A stretch of DNA of 64,000 nucleotides from Roseomonas sp. (GCA_020249505.1 JADCFN010000064.1:1-64000), one strand, 5' to 3'. Counted from the stretch's first letter, positions 34,341-43,437 are shown. Numbers and translations are program-made. Notes: a model not told the origin generated them from the sequence alone.

Positions 34341-35629
34341 GGTGCTTTCTCCACCCCGCACCATTCGGCCATGGTCAGCGCAATGGTGCGGGTAATGTCA
34401 TGCATGGAATCAAGGCCGACACTTTCATCAATGCCGTGAATATCCTGCGCATCGGGGCCGAAACAGGCGACGGGCGTTGACTGATGCAGCACGAAATGCC
34501 GGCCATCGGTCAGACCCGCTGAAGGATAGTCTCGCAAAGCCCCGCCAGAGACGTCGGTGAAATGCCGCTTGGCCAGTTTCACAATCGGCGCCTGCATATC
34601 AAAGACGCAGGGCTCCGCCATAAAACCCTTGAATTCCAGCTTCACCTTAGCGCCGCGCAGCTTTTCATCCTGCGCCGCCTTCGCCACCAGCCGTTCAATA
34701 TCGGCTTTCACTGCCGCCGCGCTATTGCCCATCATGACACCAACGCGCAGGCCGATCCGCGCGCGTGTTGGCACGGATGAATTCCATTCGCCGCCTTCAA
34801 TCGTGCCGAGATTCACATTCACCGGATGGTTCACGCCATGGAAGGAGGCATGGATGTTTTCGGCCCGGTTCATCTGGGCTTCGTATTCCTTGAAATGCGC
34901 GGCGATGGTGCTGGCCGCTTCAATGGCGTTCAGCCCGGCCTGCATATCGCGCACATGGGCCGGGCGGCCGGACACCGTGACCCAGGCCCAGATCACGCCC
35001 ACTTCCGCACTATACATGGCAGGCAGACCAGGCCCTGGTTCGGGGATGATCACCGCATCGGTGCGCGGCACCGCTAGCATGGCCGCCAGTGCGCCATTGC
35101 CGGTGCATTCTTCTTCAATGACTGAGTGCATCTGCACCTGAGCTGCCGGTTGCAAGCCAGCGCGCTTCAAGGCGCGAAAGGCCGTGACGTAAGAAATAAT
35201 GCCGGCCTTCATATCGCCGGCGCCACGGCCATACATGCGGCCATCGCGAATGGCGGGCTCATAGGGCGGGGTTTCCCACATATCGGCGGCCCCTTCCGGC
35301 ACCACATCCACATGGCCTTGCAGGGTCAGGCTGCGCCCCTTGGCGTCGCGCGGCGTGAAGACAGCCACGACATTGTCGCGCCCTTCATAAGAAATCAGCG
35401 GCGGCGAAAAGCCTGGGTGGGTTTCAAGCGCGCTCGGCACCGTTGGAATGCGCTGGGGTATCAGGCCAAGCCCCTCATAAATCCGCGCCATTTCATTCAA
35501 GGCCGATGCCTCATTGCCAAGCGTGGACGGGCAACGCACCAGGCGGGAAAGCATGGAGATGCTCTCCGCGCGCAGCTCATCCACCGCTTCCAGAATGGCG
35601 CGCCGCGCGCCGGGGTCGAGAGCTTGCAT
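34337..35629 (-). CDS. M20 family peptidase/deacetylase (ArgE/DapE-like)
   Basis: 430-residue M20 metallohydrolase. LQGHVDVVPEG (His-x-Asp), RGAGDMKAG and EEECTGNGALAA carry the metal ligands and the general base. The closest named groups are acetylornithine deacetylase and succinyl-diaminopimelate desuccinylase, but the operon with HyuC- and MlrC-type hydrolases suggests a catabolic enzyme and not an arginine or lysine biosynthetic one. ATG 35629 was chosen over far-upstream starts, which would run into the divergent deacetylase promoter region. It is the first gene of the operon. Confidence 0.85.
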   Translation of the reverse strand: MQALDPGARRAILEAVDELRAESISMLSRLVRCPSTLGNEASALNEMARIYEGLGLIPQRIPTVPSALETHPGFSPPLISYEGRDNVVAVFTPRDAKGRSLTLQGHVDVVPEGAADMWETPPYEPAIRDGRMYGRGAGDMKAGIISYVTAFRALKRAGLQPAAQVQMHSVIEEECTGNGALAAMLAVPRTDAVIIPEPGPGLPAMYSAEVGVIWAWVTVSGRPAHVRDMQAGLNAIEAASTIAAHFKEYEAQMNRAENIHASFHGVNHPVNVNLGTIEGGEWNSSVPTRARIGLRVGVMMGNSAAAVKADIERLVAKAAQDEKLRGAKVKLEFKGFMAEPCVFDMQAPIVKLAKRHFTDVSGGALRDYPSAGLTDGRHFVLHQSTPVACFGPDAQDIHGIDESVGLDSMHDITRTIALTMAEWCGVEKAP

Positions 35630-35734
35630 ATTACCGTGGTCCTTAACATGAGGCCCCGCGACGCTACCCAGCGAGGCGCAGCGCAGCAAGCGCGGTGCCT
35701 TCGCAGCGGGGAAAAAACTGATTAGCCTTCCCCC

Positions 35735-36772
35735 ATGAAAACCTTCGCCCATCCGGATCATGCCGGGCATCAACCGGCTTTCTTCCTAATTCGCGGCCGT
35801 ACGCGCGCGAATTTCGAAATCCCCGCCCGCGCGGCTGCGCTGGAAGCGGCGTTGCATCGGCTTGGGCTTGCGCCCAGCGTGCCAGATGCCGTGCCGCTTG
35901 CCGCGCTGCACGCCATTCATAGCGCGGATTATCTGGCCTTTCTGGCTGAAGCCGCGCGGGATTGGGCAGCGCTTGCCGATGCAGGGCCAGAGGTGGTCGC
36001 GAATATGCACCCCTCGCCCGAGATGCTGGCGCAAGGTGCGGCTTGTGCGGATGGCATTGTCGCGCGTGCGGGTTGGTATATGGCTGATGCCGCCTGCCCG
36101 ATTGGCCCCGGCACCTGGCAAGCCATTCAAGGTGCCGCAGCTTGCGCCTTGGCCGCGGCACGAGAAGCCGCTGCCGGGCGCAGTGCCTATGCGCTGTGTC
36201 GCCCGCCTGGCCATCACGCCTATGCCGCGCGCGCTGGTGGGCATTGCTATGTGAATAACGCAGCGCTTGCTGCGCAGGCCTTGATAGATGCGGGCGCAAA
36301 GCGCGTCGCGGTACTGGATATTGATAGTCATCATGGCAATGGCACGCAGGGTATTTTCTGGGAACGCGGCGATGTCTTGACCATTTCCATCCATGGCGAT
36401 CCTGATCGCTATTACCCCTGGTTCGTTGGCCGCACGCGCGAACGCGGCGCCGGCGCGGGTGATGGGCGCAATATGAATATGCCGCTTGCCATCGGCACGG
36501 GCGATGAGGGCTGGTTGGATGCCATTCGCTACGCCATGGCCGCCATCCGCGACCATAAGGCGGAAGCGCTGGTCTTGCCGCTTGGTTTTGATGCCTCCGA
36601 ACATGAACCGCTTGCCGCGCTGAAAGTCACAGCGGATGGATTTGCCCGCGCGGGGGCGATGATTGGCGGCCTGAAGCTGCCCACCGCCATCACTCAGGAA
36701 GGCGGCTATAATGTAGATATCATCGGCGATTTATTGGCAGGCTTCCTGCAAGCCTGGGGAGATGCGGCATGA
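35735..36772 (+). CDS. Histone deacetylase family protein, acetylpolyamine amidohydrolase-like
   Basis: 345-residue zinc amidohydrolase of the arginase/deacetylase fold. RPPGHHAY carries the His pair, LDIDSHHGNGTQ the zinc ligands, LGFDASEHEP another Asp ligand, and QEGGYN the terminal glycine turn. Length and motifs match bacterial acetylpolyamine deacetylases (AphA-type) more than class II HDACs. It is divergent from the M20 operon across 105 bases and overlaps the dipeptidase gene by four bases. A role in using acetylated polyamines or amides as nitrogen and carbon sources is inferred. Confidence 0.87.
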   Translation: MKTFAHPDHAGHQPAFFLIRGRTRANFEIPARAAALEAALHRLGLAPSVPDAVPLAALHAIHSADYLAFLAEAARDWAALADAGPEVVANMHPSPEMLAQGAACADGIVARAGWYMADAACPIGPGTWQAIQGAAACALAAAREAAAGRSAYALCRPPGHHAYAARAGGHCYVNNAALAAQALIDAGAKRVAVLDIDSHHGNGTQGIFWERGDVLTISIHGDPDRYYPWFVGRTRERGAGAGDGRNMNMPLAIGTGDEGWLDAIRYAMAAIRDHKAEALVLPLGFDASEHEPLAALKVTADGFARAGAMIGGLKLPTAITQEGGYNVDIIGDLLAGFLQAWGDAA

Positions 36773-37773
36773 GTGAGGCGATCCACGCGGCCACCCTGAC
36801 CCTTGATACCCATGTTGATATCAAATGGCCCGACCCGCCCGACGCGACGCAGGAGACTGATCGCTGCGTTGACTTCCCGAAGATGCAGCGCGGTGGTTTG
36901 AAGGCCGTTGTCTTCATTGCCTATACGCCGCAGGGCCCGCGCGATGCTGCCGGCCATCAGGCCGCCGCCGATCGGGCCGAGGCAATGCTGCGCCATATCC
37001 GCACACGTGCCGATGGAGTGGCACGGCGCTTCTGCGCCACCGCCGATGAATTGGAAGCGGCGCATCAGGCAGGTGCCTTGGCAGTGCTGAGCGCGGTTGA
37101 AAACGGCAATGCCATGGGCCGCGATTTGGCGCGGCTGAAACTTTGGCGTGATCTCGGCGCGATTTATCTGACGCTGACGCATGATGGGCATAATGATCTG
37201 GCCGATGCTGCAAGGCCCAAGCCCGCGCTCGGCGATGGCACGGCGCAACATGGCGGGCTTTCCGATCTGGGGCGGCAGGCGGTGGCGGAGATGAATCGCA
37301 TAGGCCTGATCATTGATGTCTCACACGCTGCGAAATCTTCCATGATGCAGGCGGCCGAGCTTTCCCGCGCGCCGATTGTGGCGACACATTCCTGCTGCCG
37401 CGCACTATGCGATCATCCGCGCAATCTGGATGATGAGCAGTTGGATATGCTGCGGGCAAAGGGCGGCTTGGTGCAGATCACGGCACTTGATGCCTTTCTT
37501 CGGCCACCCGCGCCGGATGGCGAATCACCCGCGACGGTTGCCGATATGGTGGATCATGTGGATTACGCGGTGCGGCGGATTGGGCTTGATCATGTCGGCC
37601 TATCATCGGATTTCGATGGCGGCGGCGGCATTCCCGGCTGGGCCAATGCTGGGGAAACCATGAACCTGACGGCGGAATTGCATCGGCGCGGCTATGGCGC
37701 GCGGGAGATTGATTTGCTCTGGTCCGGCAATTTCCGGCGGCTGATGCGGCGGGTTCAGGGGATGGCGGGGTAG
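36769..37773 (+). CDS. Membrane dipeptidase (M19 family)
   Basis: 334-residue M19 renal-dipeptidase family zinc enzyme. The HxD motif lies in LTLDTHVDIKW near residues 15-17, VENGNAM holds the bridging glutamate, and THDGHNDLAD, IDVSHAAKSS and THSCCRALCDHPRN carry the later His ligands. There is no signal peptide, so it is cytoplasmic in spite of the family name. Family members split dipeptides, often with D- or dehydro-residues. It is co-translated with the preceding deacetylase (ATGA). Confidence 0.88.
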   Translation: MSEAIHAATLTLDTHVDIKWPDPPDATQETDRCVDFPKMQRGGLKAVVFIAYTPQGPRDAAGHQAAADRAEAMLRHIRTRADGVARRFCATADELEAAHQAGALAVLSAVENGNAMGRDLARLKLWRDLGAIYLTLTHDGHNDLADAARPKPALGDGTAQHGGLSDLGRQAVAEMNRIGLIIDVSHAAKSSMMQAAELSRAPIVATHSCCRALCDHPRNLDDEQLDMLRAKGGLVQITALDAFLRPPAPDGESPATVADMVDHVDYAVRRIGLDHVGLSSDFDGGGGIPGWANAGETMNLTAELHRRGYGAREIDLLWSGNFRRLMRRVQGMAG

Positions 37774-37789
37774 CGGGATATGCCCGCTA
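37771..37789. terminator. Hairpin shared by two convergent stop codons
   Basis: TAGCGGG-ATATG-CCCGCTA: a perfect seven-base stem whose ends are the TAG stop of the dipeptidase and the TAG stop of the lipoprotein on the other strand. No T-run follows. Confidence 0.5.
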
Positions 37790-38554
37790 AAATGCTGCCT
37801 CAGGACCAAACCGTGGAATAAAAACGCGCCCGTCTGACCGTACGCCCGGGTTCGGCTGAAGCCCTGCGGCAGCGCGCGTGACTTCGGCAATCAGCCGCGC
37901 CACTTCGCCTTCCAATTCAAACAGCCGTCCTGAATCGCCTTCGCGAAACGCCGCTGTGACGCGCACGCGCAATTCCTGGCCAGCAACGCCTGTGGAACAG
38001 GCCGCATGGAAGCGGCCTTGGCCCTGCAGAACGCTGCGCCCCGTCACGCAACGTTGGGAAGGCGCATCGGGAATCCAGACCAGGCGCATGCGCGCCACAT
38101 CGCCGGGCGCATTGGCGCGGACGCTGGCCTTGCTGGCATTGAAGCCCGCCGCCACTGCGGCCGAGGCAAAGCCATCCGGCACCTCCATGCCGTGATCATT
38201 CACCGCCACCGTCGCCCAGCTTCCCTGGCCAGGCAGCGTATAGCGAACATACATTTGGCTGAGCCCATTGCGCGCAATGGCGCTTTCATCCGGTGGGCCG
38301 ACAGCACGCACCCAGGGCCCAACGCGCAAGGGGAGGCGCGCCGCTACCGCTTGGGTTCTCTCCGATGGCTGGGCCGGCGCTATCGCCACACCGCCCGGCC
38401 CCGGCGGTCCGGGCAGGTTATTCGGGTAAAGCTGGGTTACCTGCACATCCGGGACGGGCGCTTGCGTCACGGGCTGCGCTTCAGGTGGCAGCGCCTGTTC
38501 CGCACAGCCCAGCGTCGCCACGGCGCATAGCAGGGCAAAGGCGGCGCCGCGCAT
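37787..38554 (-). CDS. Predicted lipoprotein of unknown function
   Basis: 255-residue exported protein. A signal peptide ends in the lipobox ATLGC (Cys17), so it should be anchored to the inner or outer membrane. The mature part has a Pro-rich linker (residues ~20-60) and then a beta-rich domain with VRYTLPGQGSWATVAVNDHG and CVTGRSVLQGQGRFHAAC; the last two cysteines could pair. I do not recognise the family. It is the third gene of dsbB-COQ7-lipoprotein, with its ATG overlapping the COQ7 stop by one base (TAATG). Confidence 0.7.
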   Translation of the reverse strand: MRGAAFALLCAVATLGCAEQALPPEAQPVTQAPVPDVQVTQLYPNNLPGPPGPGGVAIAPAQPSERTQAVAARLPLRVGPWVRAVGPPDESAIARNGLSQMYVRYTLPGQGSWATVAVNDHGMEVPDGFASAAVAAGFNASKASVRANAPGDVARMRLVWIPDAPSQRCVTGRSVLQGQGRFHAACSTGVAGQELRVRVTAAFREGDSGRLFELEGEVARLIAEVTRAAAGLQPNPGVRSDGRVFIPRFGPEAAF

Positions 38555-39108
38555 TACACGCGCTCACTGATTTTGATGGCGATTTTGCAGCCGGTCTTGA
38601 TGGCAGCACTCAGCAACCGGTAGGCCGGCGCCTGTTCCGCTTCATGCTCCAGCCCCGTGTCGCGATGTTCCAATTCCTCGGCGCGGAAGCGGGCGATATC
38701 GGCGCGCAGTTCCGCCTCATCATCGCCAAGCGTATCTTCCTGGGCGCGGTAATGCTCATCAATCGCTTCTTCCACGGCAACCGTGCAGGCCATGGCACCG
38801 CGATGGCCAAGCAGCGCAGTCGCCGCCCCAAGCGCGAAGCCCGCGACATGCCAGAAGGGCAGCAGGGCCGTCGGGCGCACGCGGCGTTCGCCAATCAGGC
38901 GCGAAAACGTGTCCAGATGGACCTGTTCCTGCGCCTTCATATGTTCGATCAGCGGGCCGTATTTGGTGCGGCCCAATACGGCCAATTGGCCCTCATAAAT
39001 GCGTTTGGCGCCATATTCGCCGGCATGATCCACGCGGATGGTGCGTTCCACAACCTCACGCGCCGTGGGGTCGCCGGGCAGGCGGTATTCGGCGGTTTTC
39101 TGCGTCAT
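38554..39108 (-). CDS. coq7: 2-nonaprenyl-3-methyl-6-methoxy-1,4-benzoquinol hydroxylase (COQ7 family)
   Basis: 184-residue di-iron monooxygenase that hydroxylates demethoxyubiquinol in ubiquinone synthesis. The first iron ligands lie in RVDHAGEYGAKRIYEGQ, a second helix has HMKAQEQVHLDTF, and the later ligands are in VEEAIDEHY and EELEHRDTGLEHEAE. The C-terminal hydrophobic helix is monotopic. The length is typical of the alphaproteobacterial form. It overlaps dsbB by four bases, and the two share the quinone pool as substrate or product, although the functional link is only suggestive. Confidence 0.92.
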   Translation of the reverse strand: MTQKTAEYRLPGDPTAREVVERTIRVDHAGEYGAKRIYEGQLAVLGRTKYGPLIEHMKAQEQVHLDTFSRLIGERRVRPTALLPFWHVAGFALGAATALLGHRGAMACTVAVEEAIDEHYRAQEDTLGDDEAELRADIARFRAEELEHRDTGLEHEAEQAPAYRLLSAAIKTGCKIAIKISERV

Positions 39109-39581
39109 GCTCTGGCTCCTTGCCGGGCGAGGCCGAGGGAAAGCGCCCCAAGGCCCAAACCATACACCATATTCATGGCCGCCATCGAAATGGGAAGGCC
39201 GGGGATCAGAAAAGCCGGCGCATCACAGGGCTTGTTCGGCGTTGGGGCCAGGCTTTTCAGCATATCCTCGATACTCATTGCCCCGCCGGCAGTGGCGGCC
39301 TTGCAGCCGGCAAGCGGTGAGGGCCAGAAACCTTGCTCCACCCCCAGATGAAACCCGCCCAAAACCCCGGAAGTGAGCGCGGCCAAGGCGGCCAGGCTCA
39401 GCAGCACCCCAGTGAAACGCGGCAGCGCCAGCGCCAGCGCCGCGAAGCCCGCCGCCGCCCAATAGGGCCAGCGCTGCCACAGGCACAGCTCGCACGGCGC
39501 CAGGCCCAGCCAAGTCTCGCTGGCTTGCGCGACAAGCGGGGCGGCGGCGGCCAGGGCCAATACGATCAGGGCGCGCTTCAT
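39105..39581 (-). CDS. dsbB: Disulfide bond formation protein B (DsbB family)
   Basis: 158-residue inner-membrane protein with four predicted spans. The first periplasmic cysteine pair is CELC (residues 30-33) and the second is Cys94 with Cys120 (AGCKAATAG and NKPCDAP). It re-oxidises DsbA and passes electrons to ubiquinone. No dsbA is in the window. It leads a three-gene operon with COQ7 and a lipoprotein. Confidence 0.87.
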   Translation of the reverse strand: MKRALIVLALAAAAPLVAQASETWLGLAPCELCLWQRWPYWAAAGFAALALALPRFTGVLLSLAALAALTSGVLGGFHLGVEQGFWPSPLAGCKAATAGGAMSIEDMLKSLAPTPNKPCDAPAFLIPGLPISMAAMNMVYGLGLGALSLGLARQGARA

Positions 39582-39670
39582 GGAGGACAGATTGCGCGCC
39601 AGGGCGCCGCTTGCAACTGGACCCGCCCGGCCCAGCCCTTTAGGCTGATCTCAGACAAGGGAGATCAGCC

Positions 39671-40297
39671 ATGCGCAGACTTTGGGGCCGGACCAGTTCC
39701 AGCAATGTGATGAAGGTGCTGTGGCTGATGGAAGAACTCGGCCTTTCCTATGAACGCATTGATGCCGGCGGCGCCTTTGGCCGCACCAAGGAACCCGAAT
39801 ACCGCGCCATGAACCCCATGGGCCTGGTGCCGACCTTGCAGGACGAAGATGGCTGGGCGCTCTGGGAAAGCAACACGATCTGCCGTTATCTGTGCAATAC
39901 CGAAGCACCGGATAGCCCGATCTACCCGCGCAATGCGCGCCAAAGGGCCGCCGTGGAAACCTGGATGGATTGGACGCTCGGCCACCTGACCGCGCCGATG
40001 GTGACGATCTTCTTCACCCATGTGCGCCTGCCGGAACCGGAACGCGATTGGAAGGCGGAAGCCAAGGCGCGCGATGAAGCGGGGCGGCTTTGGGGCATTA
40101 TCGAAAAACAGCTTGAAGGGCAGCGCTTTCTCTGTGGCGATAACCTGACCTTGGCTGACCTCACGCTTGGCTGCTGGGTGCATCGCTGGCATGTGCTGCC
40201 GATTGAACGCCCGAGCCTGCCCAACCTGCGCCGCTATTATGATGCGCTGCTGACGCGCCCGGGCTTCACGCGCCATGTCGCGCTGCCGCTTGCTTGA
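39671..40297 (+). CDS. Glutathione S-transferase family protein
   Basis: 208-residue GST. The thioredoxin-like N-terminal domain starts RLWGRTSSSNVMKVLWLMEEL, with an active-site Ser in the SSSNVMK turn; NPMGLVPTLQDEDG and ESNTICRYL form the glutathione site. The helical C-terminal domain ends with GDNLTLADLTLGCWVHRW. GGGAG precedes the ATG. The next gene, a cupin, starts 14 bases later, suggesting a shared transcript. The substrate is unknown. Confidence 0.87.
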   Translation: MRRLWGRTSSSNVMKVLWLMEELGLSYERIDAGGAFGRTKEPEYRAMNPMGLVPTLQDEDGWALWESNTICRYLCNTEAPDSPIYPRNARQRAAVETWMDWTLGHLTAPMVTIFFTHVRLPEPERDWKAEAKARDEAGRLWGIIEKQLEGQRFLCGDNLTLADLTLGCWVHRWHVLPIERPSLPNLRRYYDALLTRPGFTRHVALPLA

Positions 40298-40311
40298 AGG
40301 AGAGAAATATC

Positions 40312-40680
40312 ATGACCACCACCACGACCAGCCATGCCGAGGGTTCGGAATTCATCCGTGGGCTCCGCCCGTTCTTCGAATATCGTGATCTTGGCATCAA
40401 TGGGGCCACTGGCGGCGCCTTTGGCGCGCATGTCATCCGCGCCATTCCGGGTGCCCACGCCACGGGGCAATGGCATACCCATAATCTGAAATTCCAGATG
40501 TTCTTCGTGTTGAAGGGCTGGGTGCGCTTTGAATATGAGGATATCGGCGTGAAGGAATTCCGCGCCGGCGATAGCTGCTATCAGCCGCCCCTGGTGAAGC
40601 ATCGCGAAATCGCCCATTCGGAAGATCTGGAATTGATCGAAATCACGGGTCCGGCGGAATTCGAAACCAAGGATGTGTGA
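40312..40680 (+). CDS. Cupin-domain protein
   Basis: 122-residue single-domain cupin. The metal motif 1 region reads GQWHTHNLKFQMFFVLKG, with two histidines and later residues in place, and motif 2 is seen as PPLVKHREIAHS. Small cupins of this kind act as isomerases, dioxygenases or sensors; nothing more specific can be said. AAGGAGAG precedes ATG 40312. It lies between a GST and a DadA-like oxidase, all in one direction. Confidence 0.8.
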   Translation: MTTTTTSHAEGSEFIRGLRPFFEYRDLGINGATGGAFGAHVIRAIPGAHATGQWHTHNLKFQMFFVLKGWVRFEYEDIGVKEFRAGDSCYQPPLVKHREIAHSEDLELIEITGPAEFETKDV

Positions 40681-40719
40681 ACCACGCCGATAAGGGCGGG
40701 TGAGACAGGAACAAGTAAA

Positions 40720-41961
40720 ATGTCGCGATCAGTGATCGTGCTCGGCGCCGGCATGGTCGGCGTTTCCATCGCGCTGCATTTGCAACGCCGCGGCGCGCAG
40801 GTTGTGCTGCTGGATCGCGCGCCGCCGGGGGAAGGTGCTTCCTTCGGCAATGCGGGGCTGATCCAGCGGGAAGCGGTGTATCCGCATCCCTTCCCGCGCG
40901 ATATCGCAACACTTTGGCGCATGGCGCAGAACCGATCGGTGGATGCTTCCTATCATCCTTCTGCCTTGCTCAGCCTGGCGGGGCCCTTGTTCAAAAATTG
41001 GTGGCATTCGGCGCCTTCACGCTATCGGCCCATTGCGGAAGCCTATGCGCGGCTGATCGTGACCTGCATTGATGAACATGTGGCACTCACACGCGGTACG
41101 GAGGCCGAAGCATTGCTGCGCCCCATTGGCTGGATGCGGCTTTACAACAAGCAACCAGAATTGAACGCCGCCATTGCCGAAGCCGAAATGCTAAAGCGCG
41201 AACAGGGCGTGAATTACGCGCTGTTGGATGAAGCCGGGCTTGCGGCAGCCGAACCGCATCTGCTGGTCAAGCGCCTTGGCGCCATTCATTGGACCGATCC
41301 GCTTTCCGTGAGTGATCCGCAGGCGCTGACACTGTTTTATGCGCGGCGCTTCACCGAAGCCGGCGGTGAAATCCTCCGCGGCGATGCCCTCAGCCTTGAA
41401 CGCAACGGCGCGGGCTGGCGCGTGCAGGCAAGCGATGGCCCGCGCGAGGCAGAACAGGTGGTGATTGCGCTTGGCTCAGCCTCCGCAAAGCTCACCCGCC
41501 GCTTCGGTTATGCGCCGCCGCTTTTTGGCAAGCGTGGTTATCACCGCCATTACCGCATGCAGGGTAATGCAGTGCTCAATCACGGTTTTATGGATGCCGA
41601 TAGCGGCTTTGTGCTGGTGCCGATGCGCGCAGGCGTCAGGCTGACGACCGGGGCGGAATTCGCGCCCGATGATGCGCCGAAAACCCCGGTGCAATTGGCG
41701 CGCGCCGAACCGCTCGCGCGCAAACTGTTGCCGCTCGCGGAAGCGGTGGAAGATGATCCCTGGCTTGGGGTGCGCCCCTGCACGCCGGATATGCTGCCCA
41801 TCATCGGCCGCCTGCCCGGCCAGGACAGCGCCTGGTGCGCCTTTGGCCATGCGCATCAGGGCTTCACGCTTGGCCCTACCACCGGGCGCCTGGTTGCCGA
41901 GATGGTCATGGGCGAAGCGCCCTTCATTGATCCTGGCCCGTACCGCCCTGCTCGTTATTGA
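40720..41961 (+). CDS. FAD-dependent amino acid oxidoreductase (DadA-like)
   Basis: 413-residue flavoprotein of the DAO family. It has an N-terminal VIVLGAGMVGVSIALHLQRRG Rossmann motif, a central GGEILRGDA cap segment and a C-terminal GVRPCTPDMLPIIG with GHAHQGFTLGPTTGRL closing the FAD site. It resembles the small subunit DadA of D-amino-acid dehydrogenase, but relatives also oxidise sarcosine, opines or other amines. It follows the cupin gene by 39 bases. Confidence 0.82.
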   Translation: MSRSVIVLGAGMVGVSIALHLQRRGAQVVLLDRAPPGEGASFGNAGLIQREAVYPHPFPRDIATLWRMAQNRSVDASYHPSALLSLAGPLFKNWWHSAPSRYRPIAEAYARLIVTCIDEHVALTRGTEAEALLRPIGWMRLYNKQPELNAAIAEAEMLKREQGVNYALLDEAGLAAAEPHLLVKRLGAIHWTDPLSVSDPQALTLFYARRFTEAGGEILRGDALSLERNGAGWRVQASDGPREAEQVVIALGSASAKLTRRFGYAPPLFGKRGYHRHYRMQGNAVLNHGFMDADSGFVLVPMRAGVRLTTGAEFAPDDAPKTPVQLARAEPLARKLLPLAEAVEDDPWLGVRPCTPDMLPIIGRLPGQDSAWCAFGHAHQGFTLGPTTGRLVAEMVMGEAPFIDPGPYRPARY

Positions 41962-42084
41962 CGGAAATCGCTTTCACCAAGGGCTGCGAATCAGTTATCA
42001 ATCCAATAAGACATTGTTCTCATCGCTGCTGGGCCCAACAGCGGGGGCGGCCATCACTTCAGGACAGAAAGAAGGAGCATCCGT

Positions 42085-42444
42085 ATGATCAAGAAACGCC
42101 TGCTACTGGCGCTGCCCATTCTCGCTGCCCTGGCTGGCGGCGCCGCTGCGCAAAAAAGCGTCACTGGTAGCTATAATGTGGAAGGTCGCGGCCCAGATGG
42201 GGCTTCCTATCGTGGCACTGTCGAGGTGGTGCCGACTGGCGATACCTTCCGTGTCACCTGGCTGATTGACGGGCAGCGTTATCTCGGTACCGGGATCGGT
42301 GATGAGAGTTTCATCAGTGTCAGCTACCGGTCTGGCAACGACACGGGGCTTGCCCTTCTCGTGAACGAAAATGGTGTCTGGTCCGGTATTTGGACTTATG
42401 CTGGCGGGACCAAGCTTGGCCAGGAGCGCTGGACCCGTCGTTGA
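42085..42444 (+). CDS. Small secreted protein of unknown function
   Basis: 119-residue protein with a classical signal peptide cleaved after GGAAAQ or thereabouts, leaving a beta-rich mature domain of about 95 residues (GSYNVEGRGPDGASYRGTVEVV, FRVTWLIDGQRYLGTGI, GVWSGIWTYAGG). The repeated G-x-Y/W strand pattern suggests a small beta-barrel or lipocalin-like fold in the periplasm. AAGGAG precedes the ATG. It has no obvious tie to its neighbours except that oxyR starts 62 bases downstream. Confidence 0.65.
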   Translation: MIKKRLLLALPILAALAGGAAAQKSVTGSYNVEGRGPDGASYRGTVEVVPTGDTFRVTWLIDGQRYLGTGIGDESFISVSYRSGNDTGLALLVNENGVWSGIWTYAGGTKLGQERWTRR

Positions 42445-42464
42445 ACCGTGCCGAAGGCGGCGGC

Positions 42465-42486
42465 CCCTTTCCCTGAGGGTTTTTTG
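42465..42486 (+). terminator. Weak hairpin with T-run after the small secreted protein
   Basis: CCCT and AGGG arms with a seven-base loop, followed by TTTTTTT. The stem is only four base pairs, so this is a marginal terminator call. Confidence 0.3.
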
Positions 42487-42506
42487 TTGTATTACTGGAA
42501 TATTCG

Positions 42507-43412
42507 ATGATCGCGCTGCCCACCCCTCAGCAGCTTCGCTACCTTGTGGCGCTGGCCGAATATGAGCATTTCGGCCGCGCTGCATCGGCCTGTGGTGTCA
42601 CGCAATCCACGCTTTCCGCCGGCATGATCGCGCTTGAACGCCAGTTGGATGCCGCGATCCTGGAACGGAGCGGCGCCAAGAAGCCGGTCTTCACGCCGCT
42701 TGGGGCGGAACTCATCCAACGCGCACGCGTTGCTCTCGCCGCGCTCAATAGTTGTGTGGAAACCGCAAGCGCTGCGCGGGAACCCCTTTCCGGTCCAATC
42801 CGCCTGGGCGTCATCCCGACCATAAGCCCCTTTCTGCTGCCGCGCCTGATGCCGCGGCTGCGCGCTGATTTCCCGCGCCTGCGCCCCTGGCTGCGGGAGG
42901 ATTTGACCGAAAGGCTGGTGGAGGGGCTGGAATCCGGGCGGCTTGATCTGCTGCTGCTGGCGCTGCCCTGTGATTGCGGCGGAGCGGAGACGCTGAGCAT
43001 CGCCGAAGATCCGTTTCTGCTCGCCTGTCCGGAGGATCACGCCTTGGCCGGGCGCGCCAGCATCGCCCCCCGCGCGCTGCTGGAAGAAAAATTATTGCTG
43101 CTGCAGGATGGGCATTGCCTGCGGGATCATGCTTTGGCCGCTTGCGGGCTTTCGGGGGCGCTGACCGCCGAGGAATTCTCGGCGACTTCACTCCATACCC
43201 TTGTACAGATGGCCGCGAGCGGGCTTGGCGTTACGCTGCTGCCGCGCCTGGCCGTGGCTGGTGGCGTCCTGGCCGGGACCGGGCTGGTGACGCGGCCGCT
43301 GGAGAATGGCATGAGCCGTCGCATCGGCATGGCGTGGCGGGCGCGGAGCCCAAGGGCCGAGGAATTCCGCGCACTCGCACCCGCGATTGCGACCGCGATG
43401 CGGGATTTGTAG
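42507..43412 (+). CDS. oxyR: Hydrogen peroxide-sensing LysR regulator OxyR
   Basis: 301-residue LysR-type regulator. The N-terminal wHTH (TPQQLRYLVALAEYEHFGRAA) is followed by the effector domain with DGHCLRDHALAAC. Cys204 and Cys213 are nine apart and sit in the same context as the redox pair Cys199/Cys208 of E. coli OxyR, which supports OxyR and not a generic LysR. It should activate peroxide defence genes (katG, ahpC), none of which is next to it. The TerB-like gene follows 25 bases downstream. Confidence 0.85.
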   Translation: MIALPTPQQLRYLVALAEYEHFGRAASACGVTQSTLSAGMIALERQLDAAILERSGAKKPVFTPLGAELIQRARVALAALNSCVETASAAREPLSGPIRLGVIPTISPFLLPRLMPRLRADFPRLRPWLREDLTERLVEGLESGRLDLLLLALPCDCGGAETLSIAEDPFLLACPEDHALAGRASIAPRALLEEKLLLLQDGHCLRDHALAACGLSGALTAEEFSATSLHTLVQMAASGLGVTLLPRLAVAGGVLAGTGLVTRPLENGMSRRIGMAWRARSPRAEEFRALAPAIATAMRDL

Positions 43413-43437
43413 TTCTGCCTGCGAGGGAGAGGTAAAC

